From: Candidatus Sabulitectum sp.
Lineage (GTDB): Bacteria > Fermentibacterota > Fermentibacteria > Fermentibacterales > JCC-6
DNA: 9,390 nucleotides
Direction of reading: 5' to 3'
Assembly (NCBI GenBank): GCA_029934845.1
Contig: JAOZLN010000018.1
Coordinates: forward strand, 1-9,390
Below, one piece after another: positions 1 through 6,078 of the stretch; positions within the stretch are counted from its first letter, which is position 1, and the number at the start of each line of letters is the position of its first letter. The notes beneath the pieces were generated by a model, which made no database searches, was not told the DNA's origin, and saw only the letters and a list, made by a program, of their open reading frames with translations. The translations under genes and the position numbers were made by a program.

Positions 1-1292
1 GCCAGGCTTTTCAGGGCTCTTTCAGCCTGAGCTTCTCTTCTTGCTCTGCGTCCCCCCCTGGGTTTCTTTTTCAATGCAGGAAACAAGCCATAATTGATGT
101 TTGATGGTTGGTAGTTATCGGCTGCAGACTCTGTAGGATATCGAAGAACAGCCCCCAGGGCTGTATCCGGCGGGGGAAAAGTGTTAATTCCTGCCATAAG
201 TACACCGGCCAGGTAGCCCGATGCTATCGATTCAATGTATCCCTCTATGCCGGTGATCTGTCCGGCAAACATTATTCGGGGGTCAGTATTCAGCTGCATT
301 CTTTCATCAAGCAGCAACGGCCCGTTAATGAAAGTATTTCTGTGCATTGAACCAAGTCGAATAAATTCTGCCTTTTCAAGCCCGGGTATCATTCTGAAAA
401 CTCTCTTCTGCTCCGGGTATTTCAGCTTGGTCTGAAAGCCAACCAGGTTCCACGCAGTGCCTGCTTTGTTTTCCATTCGAAGCTGAACCACAGCAAAAGA
501 TCGAACCCCTGTTCTGGGATCGATCAGCCCTACCGGTTTCATCGGTCCGAAAGCAAGTGACATGTCACCGCTGTCTGCAATTGCCTCCACCGGCATGCAC
601 CCCTGAAAGTGAATTTCTTTCTCAAAGTCTCTGGTGGGTACCCTTTCCCCTTCTTTCAACTCACGGACAAAGTTGAAATACTCCTCTTCCGTGAAAGGGC
701 AGTTCAGATAATCAGCTTGAGAACCAGAATCGGAACCAGAACCAGTGTCAGTTTCATAGCGATTCTGAAAAAAGGCTCTATCCATGTTGACAGATTCAAA
801 ATCAACCACTGGAGCAATGGCATCGTAGAAGTAAAGCGACCCGCTGCCAGTCAACTTTGCTACAGCATCTGTAAGAGAAGCAGACGCAAGAGGGCCTGCA
901 GCGACAATAACCCTGCCAGAAGGGATCTCTGTTACCTCTTCTTCAATAAGAGTAATCAGTTTCTCGCTGTTCAGCATGTCTTGCACAGCTTTGCTGAACT
1001 CTTCCCTGTCCACAGCCAATGCTCCACCAGCAGGCACGCGGCAACTGTCTGCCGCCTTCATAAGAAAAGAACCGCACCTGCGAAGCTCTTCCTTCAGAAG
1101 CCCCGGAGCATTGTGCAGCAAGTCAGACCGTAAAGAGTTGGAGCAAACTAGCTCGGCAGGCAGACCAGTGGTGTGGGCAGCCGTCATTGTTCCCGGACGC
1201 ATCTCATATAAATCAACTTCTACACCCAGGCGAGCCAGCTGAAAAGCTGCCTCACATCCGGCAAGACCAGCACCCACAATTGAAACTTTCAA
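1..1292 (-). CDS. trmFO: TrmFO, FAD/folate-dependent tRNA (uracil-54-C5)-methyltransferase (3' end cut by window edge)
   Basis: The protein methylates U54 of the tRNA T-loop in the cytoplasm, using methylenetetrahydrofolate as carbon donor and FADH2 as reductant. 430 codons are visible and the frame runs off the left edge; family members are about 435-445 residues, so little is missing. Visible signatures are the N-terminal dinucleotide-binding GAGLAG (residues 7-12), YEMRP (29-33), AELVCSNSLRSD (46-57), YFYDAIAP (154-161), YLNCP (195-199), GCMPVE (231-236) and GQITGIEGY (344-352). Cys50 and Cys231 match the two cysteines implicated in catalysis in Bacillus TrmFO. The start is TTG at 1292-1290, five bases after a GGAGG (complement 1298-1302), and it places the FAD motif at the very N-terminus as in the family. 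It is divergent from the asnB-like gene, with its own extended -10 promoter. An odd Gly/Ser-rich insert lies at about residues 181-193. The tail (about 408-422) is rich in Lys/Arg. Family assignment is secure. Confidence 0.96.
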   Translation of the reverse strand, partial: MKVSIVGAGLAGCEAAFQLARLGVEVDLYEMRPGTMTAAHTTGLPAELVCSNSLRSDLLHNAPGLLKEELRRCGSFLMKAADSCRVPAGGALAVDREEFSKAVQDMLNSEKLITLIEEEVTEIPSGRVIVAAGPLASASLTDAVAKLTGSGSLYFYDAIAPVVDFESVNMDRAFFQNRYETDTGSGSDSGSQADYLNCPFTEEEYFNFVRELKEGERVPTRDFEKEIHFQGCMPVEAIADSGDMSLAFGPMKPVGLIDPRTGVRSFAVVQLRMENKAGTAWNLVGFQTKLKYPEQKRVFRMIPGLEKAEFIRLGSMHRNTFINGPLLLDERMQLNTDPRIMFAGQITGIEGYIESIASGYLAGVLMAGINTFPPPDTALGAVLRYPTESAADNYQPSNINYGLFPALKKKPRGGRRARREAQAERALKSL

Positions 1293-1297
1293 GAAAA

Positions 1298-1302
1298 CCT
1301 CC
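1298..1302 (-). promoter_or_regulatory. Shine-Dalgarno site setting the trmFO TTG start
   Basis: GGAGG on the minus strand lies five bases before the TTG at 1292-1290. No ATG is available near this position without losing the N-terminal FAD-binding motif, so the site decides the start. Confidence 0.8.
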
Positions 1303-1339
1303 AAAGAACAAATTAACAGCTGCTTAACAATAGGCGGTT

Positions 1340-1348
1340 ATTATAGCA
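1340..1348 (-). promoter_or_regulatory. Extended -10 promoter of trmFO
   Basis: On the minus strand the sequence reads TGCTATAAT, a perfect TGn extended -10 plus consensus TATAAT. No good -35 hexamer is seen 16-18 bases upstream, which is typical for extended -10 promoters. Transcription would start near 1333, giving a leader of about 40 bases that ends in the GGAGG before the TTG start. This rests on sequence match only. Confidence 0.6.
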
Positions 1349-1486
1349 CCGAGAGGTTCTTCACCGGGATAACAGGTTATTACGATCCAGAAACAGCCTG
1401 CCTGAATCAAGCTCCTCATGATTCAACCCGGAATTCCCTACATGAATTGTTGGAAATTTTTCCCCTTTTCGTTATTTTTCATTCTC

Positions 1487-1492
1487 GGGAGG
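1487..1492 (+). promoter_or_regulatory. Shine-Dalgarno site of the asnB-like gene
   Basis: GGGAGG lies six bases before the ATG at 1499. It selects the start that puts Cys at position 2, which class II amidotransferases require, over an in-frame ATG at 1418. Confidence 0.85.
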
Positions 1493-1498
1493 AAAAAT

Positions 1499-3385
1499 AT
1501 GTGCGGATTCAGCGGCTTTTGTGCCTTATCAATCAGGGAAGATGAAGGAGCAGTCATTCTGCGCGGTATGGCAAAAGCCCAGAGCCACCGCGGTCCGGAC
1601 GACTCCGCCGTTCTTCACCGTGGAAGTGTTGGCTTAAGCTTCGTGCGACTTTCCATTCTTGATCTTGAAACTGGAATGCAGCCCATTGTTTCGAAAGAAG
1701 ATGGTACTGCCATTGCCTGTAATGGCCAGATCTACAATTACATTGAACTGAGAAAAGAGCTTCCATACGGTCATTACGAGACTGCAGGAGACATGGAAGT
1801 AGCACTGAACGCTTACAGGCATCTGGGTGAGAACTTTCCCAACAGCCTGAATGGCATGTTCGCCGGAGTAATTCATGATCCGGAGAAAAATGCTATGTTT
1901 CTTTTCCGAGACAGATTCGGGATCAAACCAGTTTACTACACCGAAACATCCCGGGGGTTCTTCTTTGCCAGCGAGATCAAACCTCTTCTTGGGGTGCCGG
2001 GTGTGCGGTGCGAAATGGACAGTTCTCTTTTGCCTGCATTCTTTACCTACAGGTACATACCCGGAGAAAAAACGCTGTTCAAGGGCATTTACAAGTTACC
2101 CCCTGCTTCAATACTGAAACTGAATACAGAGAGTGGTGAATTTACAGTAAAACAGTACTGGGAATGGAGCTTCCCCTCCTCGGGCAGAAATATTTCTGTT
2201 GCAGAGGCAACGGAGGAATTCAATAGCTTATTTACTGATGCTGTTCGTATAAGACTTCGAAGTGATGTTGAAGTCGGCAGTTTCATCTCGGGGGGTATAG
2301 ACTCATCTGCGGTGGCAAGCATTGCAGCAATTCACAAACCCGCGATCAAACTGTTCACGATCGGTTTCGACGAGAACAAATACGATGAGACCGCAGATGT
2401 TGATCAGTTTCTTGCCTTGATGGGTAGCAGATTCAGTCGGGCAGAGTCTATAAAACGAAATTGCGTCAGCAATCAGCTTGGTGTTCTTCCCGACCTTGTA
2501 AGATCCATTGAAGAGCCAATATCTCTTGGCACCATGGTGCCCACAGATCAGGTTTGTTCCCTGGCATCGGAAAGACTGAAAGTTGTGCTATCCGGTGAGG
2601 GCGCTGATGAGATCTTTGCAGGTTACAGGAAATTTCTTGTGGAGGCAGCAGCACTGGAGTACCCTGATGCTTCTGTTGAAGAAAAGCGCCGACTGCTCTT
2701 GATGTGTCCGGAGCTTTCACTTAGGCTGGGTGGATCAGATGAAGACCATATTATGAGGCACATTGCCAGTGAAAGACTTTTCAGTCACGGTGAACTCGTT
2801 CCCCTGCTTGGATCAGCAAAAGAACCTGAACTTGATGTGTCCAGTATCATTCCCCAGTCACTTACCGCCTCTACAAACCCCATTTCAGCCATGCAGGCCA
2901 TCGAGGTAAGATCGAGGCTTCCCCATTATGTGAATCTCAGACTGGATAAGCTCAGCATGAGGCACGGCCTGGAAACAAGAACTCCCTTCCTTGACTACAG
3001 ACTGGCGGAATTCTCTGCATCATTGCCGGTGAAACTCAGAGTAAATTTGAAAGCAGCGCAGGAAAAGTATATCTGCCGGGAATCTTTCCATCGATTCGGA
3101 GTGCTTCCACACTCTGTTACAAACCGATCGAAAAAACCTTTCACTATGCCAATTGCTGACTGGTTCTCACATTCTGCAACACTACCGGATTCTATCCAGG
3201 ACATCCTTCTGGGCAATGAGGTTCACCGGCAGGGCATACTTGACGGTGATCTTGTAAGAAAGTACGCAAAGGAAGTTACAGGCAGCGGAGTAGGCCCCGA
3301 AACCATGGTCTCTGCCGGTGACCGAATTTTCGCCATAGTTGTTTTCTCTCTCTGGTACAGGGAATTCATGGAAGGTCCAATTTGA
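1499..3385 (+). CDS. asnB: Asparagine synthase (glutamine-hydrolysing)-like class II amidotransferase
   Basis: Family members hydrolyse glutamine and pass ammonia to a carboxylate activated as an acyl-AMP; the classical product is asparagine. The protein is 628 residues, normal for the AsnB/AsnO family. The N-terminal Ntn glutaminase domain (about 1-200) has Cys2 as nucleophile after Met removal, HRGPD (30-34), RLSILD (50-55), an NGQIYNY motif (75-81) and Asp98. The C-terminal ATP-pyrophosphatase domain has the P-loop SGGIDSS (264-270), SGEGADEIFAGY (365-376), LDKLSMRHGLETRTPFLD (482-499) and KYICRESF (523-530). In E. coli AsnB the glutamine-binding motif is NGE; here the codon is CAG, giving NGQ. 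The gene leads a compact unit and overlaps a GCS2-family ligase by 4 bases, so its acceptor may be a ligase product rather than aspartate. An AsnB-type amidotransferase is secure; asparagine as the product, and so the symbol, is tentative. Confidence 0.88.
   Translation: MCGFSGFCALSIREDEGAVILRGMAKAQSHRGPDDSAVLHRGSVGLSFVRLSILDLETGMQPIVSKEDGTAIACNGQIYNYIELRKELPYGHYETAGDMEVALNAYRHLGENFPNSLNGMFAGVIHDPEKNAMFLFRDRFGIKPVYYTETSRGFFFASEIKPLLGVPGVRCEMDSSLLPAFFTYRYIPGEKTLFKGIYKLPPASILKLNTESGEFTVKQYWEWSFPSSGRNISVAEATEEFNSLFTDAVRIRLRSDVEVGSFISGGIDSSAVASIAAIHKPAIKLFTIGFDENKYDETADVDQFLALMGSRFSRAESIKRNCVSNQLGVLPDLVRSIEEPISLGTMVPTDQVCSLASERLKVVLSGEGADEIFAGYRKFLVEAAALEYPDASVEEKRRLLLMCPELSLRLGGSDEDHIMRHIASERLFSHGELVPLLGSAKEPELDVSSIIPQSLTASTNPISAMQAIEVRSRLPHYVNLRLDKLSMRHGLETRTPFLDYRLAEFSASLPVKLRVNLKAAQEKYICRESFHRFGVLPHSVTNRSKKPFTMPIADWFSHSATLPDSIQDILLGNEVHRQGILDGDLVRKYAKEVTGSGVGPETMVSAGDRIFAIVVFSLWYREFMEGPI
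3370..3375 (+). promoter_or_regulatory. Shine-Dalgarno site of the GCS2-like gene, inside the end of the asnB-like gene
   Basis: GGAAGG lies within the last codons of the upstream gene, six bases before the TTG at 3382. That TTG shares TTGA with the upstream TGA stop. The arrangement indicates translational coupling and supports a TTG start. Confidence 0.75.
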
Positions 3386-4299
3386 GATATTACAACGAAT
3401 TCAAGGATCTGGTTGAAAAAAGAATTTCCGGAAGGAATAGCCGGGAATTCGGCTTTGAATACGAACTGATTGCAGAGAACCCTCTTTCCCGAAAAGATCT
3501 TACTATGGTAACAGATGCTCTTCCCTCTCTGGGCTTCCACAAAAAAAAAGGACAGATCATCTGTGATCAGGGTATGTATATCACCTTTGAGCCTGGTGGT
3601 CAGCTCGAATTCAGCAGCCCGCCAATGGGAGCAGATGATATTGATGTTTTCGATGATCTTCTGAAAATAGTCGACAAAACTATAGTGGGCATCCGCAAAA
3701 AAACATCCGTCAACTACCTTCCAGTCCCTTTCATTCCAGGCAGAGGCACAGCTCCAATGCTGCTGGAAGCCAAGCGTTATCATGATCTGCACACTCTTCT
3801 TGGAAGAACCAGTGACAGGGGCAGGGAAATGATGAAGGGAACTGCAGCGATCCACCTTCATGTTTCCATAATGAACTTTGATGAAATTCTAAGGATGTGG
3901 GCCTTCATGTGTGCTCTTTCCCGTGAAGACGGTTTTGCAATGGGAGAAGAGCGCAGAAGCATCTGGAGCAAAACTGATCCCTCCCGCTGCGGGCTGCGGT
4001 GTACAAGATCTGAAGATATCCTTACTTCAGAGATCCTGTTTGAGAAACTGATCTGTTTCGCCTTGTTCGCTCTGGAGCTGAACAGCGGGATTCCTTTTGG
4101 AAACATCAGACCCCGCCAGTCTTTCCAGGATTATCTTGTTCACTTTACAACGATATTTACCGATGTCAGACTTAATACCAAGGGTATGACACTGGAACTC
4201 CGTACCCTTGACTCCCGCCCGCTACACATGTTCAGAGGAACCTGGATCACCTTCCTTGATATGGTTCAGCAAGTCATGGATGACCAGTTTCAATTATGA
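3382..4299 (+). CDS. GCS2-family (glutamate-cysteine ligase-like) carboxylate-amine ligase, short form
   Basis: The family (PF04107) activates a carboxylate, usually the gamma-carboxyl of glutamate, as an acyl phosphate with ATP and joins it to an amine such as cysteine. This protein has 305 residues. Visible motifs are FGFEYEL near the N-terminus (23-29), EPGGQLEFSSPP (70-81, compare EPGGQ.ELSG in plant-type GCL and EgtA), GTAAIHLHVSI (153-163, where GCLs have a TAS.QV stretch), RRSIWSKTDPSRCG (191-204, compare the W..TDP.R.G of GCL) and LELRTLDSRP (271-280, compare the E.RG.D..P region). It is well short of the 400-450 residues of EgtA and plant GCL and lacks much of the C-terminal part. 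The TTG start is supported by GGAAGG and by FGFEYEL at the expected distance; the next Met (42) would delete that motif. It overlaps the asnB-like gene by 4 bases and is followed 30 bases later by glnS. The substrate is unknown. Confidence 0.75.
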   Translation: MRYYNEFKDLVEKRISGRNSREFGFEYELIAENPLSRKDLTMVTDALPSLGFHKKKGQIICDQGMYITFEPGGQLEFSSPPMGADDIDVFDDLLKIVDKTIVGIRKKTSVNYLPVPFIPGRGTAPMLLEAKRYHDLHTLLGRTSDRGREMMKGTAAIHLHVSIMNFDEILRMWAFMCALSREDGFAMGEERRSIWSKTDPSRCGLRCTRSEDILTSEILFEKLICFALFALELNSGIPFGNIRPRQSFQDYLVHFTTIFTDVRLNTKGMTLELRTLDSRPLHMFRGTWITFLDMVQQVMDDQFQL

Positions 4300-4318
4300 T
4301 TGGCATTACATCACTCAA

Positions 4319-4323
4319 GGGAG
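4319..4323 (+). promoter_or_regulatory. Shine-Dalgarno site of glnS
   Basis: GGGAG, within AAGGGAG, lies six bases before ATG 4330. It selects this ATG rather than an in-frame TTG at 4300 that directly follows the upstream stop. Confidence 0.75.
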
Positions 4324-4329
4324 AACAAA

Positions 4330-6006
4330 ATGGAAGAAACAAATATTTCAAGAGATTTTATACGAGAGATCATAGATGCAGATATTGCGTCAGGAAAACA
4401 CAGTGAGATCGTAACCAGATTCCCACCGGAGCCTAATGGGTACCTGCACATCGGACATGCAAAATCAATCTGCACGAATTTTGGCATTGCAGCAGAGTTT
4501 GCAGGCAGATGCAACCTCAGATTTGATGACACAAATCCTGTGAAGGAAGACATCGAATATGTGGAAGCTATCGAAAATGATGTAAAGTGGCTTGGTTTCA
4601 AATGGGACACCCTTCACTTCGCTTCAGATTACTTTGACAGAATGTACATGCTGGCAGAACAGCTGATCAGCAAGGGTCTGGCTTATGTGTGTGATCTTTC
4701 ACCGGAGGACACAAGAGCCTACAGAGGCACTCTGACAAAACCGGGAAGGAACAGCCCCTTCAGAAACAGATCAGTTGAAGAAAACCTGGAGTTGTTCCGC
4801 AGGATGAAAGACGGAGAGTTTGCTGAAGGCAGCAGAACACTCCGGGCAAAAATAGACATGACAAGCCCTACCATGTGCTTAAGAGACCCTCATATGTACC
4901 GGATCCTGCACAAAGACCACCACAGAACAGGCAGCAAATGGTGTATCTACCCCATGTACGACTTTGCCCACTGCCTCGAGGATTCCACCGAGGGAATTAC
5001 TCACAGCATCTGTACTCTGGAGTTTGAGGTAAATCGCCCTCTGTATAACTGGTACCTGGAAAAGCTTGATATTTTCAGGTCAAGGCAGATCGAATTCGCC
5101 AGACTGAACCTGAGTTACACAGTGTTGAGCAAGCGTTTTCTTAGAAAGCTGGTTGAGGAAGGTTTTGTTAACGGATGGGATGACCCCAGAATGCCCACCA
5201 TCAGCGGACTTCGTCGCAGGGGAGTTCCTGCAGCTGCCATTAGAAGCTTCTGTTCAATTATCGGTCTTGCAAAGCGAAACAGTACCGTGGATATCGCTCT
5301 GTTTGAACACAGCATCCGGGAAAAGCTGAACAAAACTGCACCAAGAGCCATGTCTGTTCTGAACCCGGTTAAGCTTGTTATAGAGAATTATCCGGAGGAC
5401 AGAACTGAGCATTTTGACTACGTGGTTAATCCGGAAGACGAATCTGCAGGCACTCGAGCCACACCATTCACAAAAGAACTTTACATAGAGAGGGATGACT
5501 TTATGGAAGATCCCCCCAGAAAGTTCTTCCGAATGGGGCCTGGCAGAGAGGTAAGACTGCGTTATGCATACCTGGTAACCTGTACCGGAGTTATAAAAGA
5601 TGAAGATGGTAACATCACAGAGATCAGATGCACCTATGACCCTGATACGAAAGGCGGGAATGCCCCGGACGGAAGAAGAGTAAAGGGAACTTTGCACTGG
5701 GTTTCTGCTGCACACAGTTTCCCTGCTGAAGTTAGACTTTATGATCGGCTGTTCAATAAAGAGAATCCAATGGACAACGAAGATGGAGTAGATTTCACAT
5801 CTCACCTGAATCCGGGTTCACTCAGTACAGTTACAAACTGCATGGTTGAAGATCACATGAAAAACAATGAGCCCGGTTATGTCTGCCAGTTTGAACGGAA
5901 GGGCTACTTCAGTATTGATCCGGATTCAACCCCGGAAAAGATGGTTTTTAACCGCACTATCACCCTGAGAGACTCCTGGAAGAAACTGCACGGAAAGAAA
6001 AAATAA
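4330..6006 (+). CDS. glnS: Glutaminyl-tRNA synthetase
   Basis: A cytoplasmic class Ib synthetase that charges tRNA-Gln directly with glutamine using ATP. It has 558 residues against 554 in E. coli. The catalytic Rossmann fold carries PPEPNGYLHIGH (32-43, the HIGH motif), RFDDTNP (64-70) and YPMYDFAHCLED (207-218). VLSKR (265-269) is the KMSKS counterpart, followed by the GlnRS-type block DDPRMPTISGLRRRG (284-298). APRAMSVLNPVKLVIENY (337-354) leads into the two C-terminal anticodon-binding beta-barrels, and the protein ends with a Lys-rich tail. These blocks separate it from bacterial GltX-type GluRS. Direct GlnRS in bacteria is patchy and regarded as acquired laterally, so the organism may not depend on GatCAB for Gln-tRNA; that is inference. 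It is the third gene of the rightward unit, 30 bases after the GCS2-like gene, and no promoter of its own is evident. Confidence 0.97.
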   Translation: MEETNISRDFIREIIDADIASGKHSEIVTRFPPEPNGYLHIGHAKSICTNFGIAAEFAGRCNLRFDDTNPVKEDIEYVEAIENDVKWLGFKWDTLHFASDYFDRMYMLAEQLISKGLAYVCDLSPEDTRAYRGTLTKPGRNSPFRNRSVEENLELFRRMKDGEFAEGSRTLRAKIDMTSPTMCLRDPHMYRILHKDHHRTGSKWCIYPMYDFAHCLEDSTEGITHSICTLEFEVNRPLYNWYLEKLDIFRSRQIEFARLNLSYTVLSKRFLRKLVEEGFVNGWDDPRMPTISGLRRRGVPAAAIRSFCSIIGLAKRNSTVDIALFEHSIREKLNKTAPRAMSVLNPVKLVIENYPEDRTEHFDYVVNPEDESAGTRATPFTKELYIERDDFMEDPPRKFFRMGPGREVRLRYAYLVTCTGVIKDEDGNITEIRCTYDPDTKGGNAPDGRRVKGTLHWVSAAHSFPAEVRLYDRLFNKENPMDNEDGVDFTSHLNPGSLSTVTNCMVEDHMKNNEPGYVCQFERKGYFSIDPDSTPEKMVFNRTITLRDSWKKLHGKKK

Positions 6007-6024
6007 ATATCTGAATTGAATCAG

Positions 6025-6048
6025 TGGATTGGCCTGCAGGTCAATCCA
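6025..6048. terminator. Stem-loop between convergent glnS and the diguanylate cyclase gene
   Basis: TGGATTGGCC and GGTCAATCCA form a 10-bp stem with one G-T wobble and a TGCA loop, 18 bases after the glnS stop and 30 bases from the stop of the opposing gene. No T-run follows it on the plus strand. On the minus strand a T-rich stretch occurs only after about 15 more bases, over the glnS stop region. It may be a bidirectional terminator or a 3'-end stabilising hairpin; the stem is clear but the role is inferred. Confidence 0.5.
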
Positions 6049-6078
6049 TCTGGTTCGCCATGCATGTTTCTTACCCAT

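Larger units (their letters stand above)
1293..1498. other. Divergent intergenic region between trmFO and the asnB-like gene
   Basis: This gap holds the trmFO promoter and presumably the promoter of the three-gene rightward unit. Visible elements are the extended -10 for trmFO, a small perfect inverted repeat ATAAC-AG-GTTAT (1369-1380), a TGAATC/GATTCA inverted repeat with an 11-base loop (1403-1408/1420-1425) and the AT-rich stretch 1452-1480 just before the asnB-like SD. GGTTATTA occurs twice, at 1336 and 1375. No convincing -35/-10 pair for the rightward unit was found. No T-box or other recognisable riboswitch is visible. Confidence 0.6.

Noticed and set aside
609..1133. 174-codon plus-strand open frame opposite trmFO
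   Set aside because: It is antisense to a clearly conserved TrmFO, has no recognisable domain and no good SD.
1452..1483. TTGTTG/GTTATT as a promoter for the asnB-like gene
   Set aside because: The hexamers are weak and the implied start would fall almost on the SD, leaving too short a leader.
1418..1498. In-frame 27-codon N-terminal extension of the asnB-like gene
   Set aside because: It has no SD before 1418 and would bury the essential Cys2. ATG 1499 has GGGAGG at ideal spacing.
1293..1498. T-box or other amino-acid-responsive leader before the asnB-like gene
   Set aside because: No T-box core sequence, specifier stem or terminator/T-run was found; only short inverted repeats are present.
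3223..3861. 212-codon minus-strand open frame across the asnB-like and GCS2-like genes
   Set aside because: Both plus-strand genes carry family motifs throughout, and the antisense product has none.
4300..4329. In-frame TTG at 4300 as the glnS start
   Set aside because: Its ten extra residues have no GlnRS similarity, and GGGAG fits ATG 4330.
5254..5805. 183-codon minus-strand open frame inside glnS
   Set aside because: It is a shadow of conserved GlnRS sequence, with no SD or domain.
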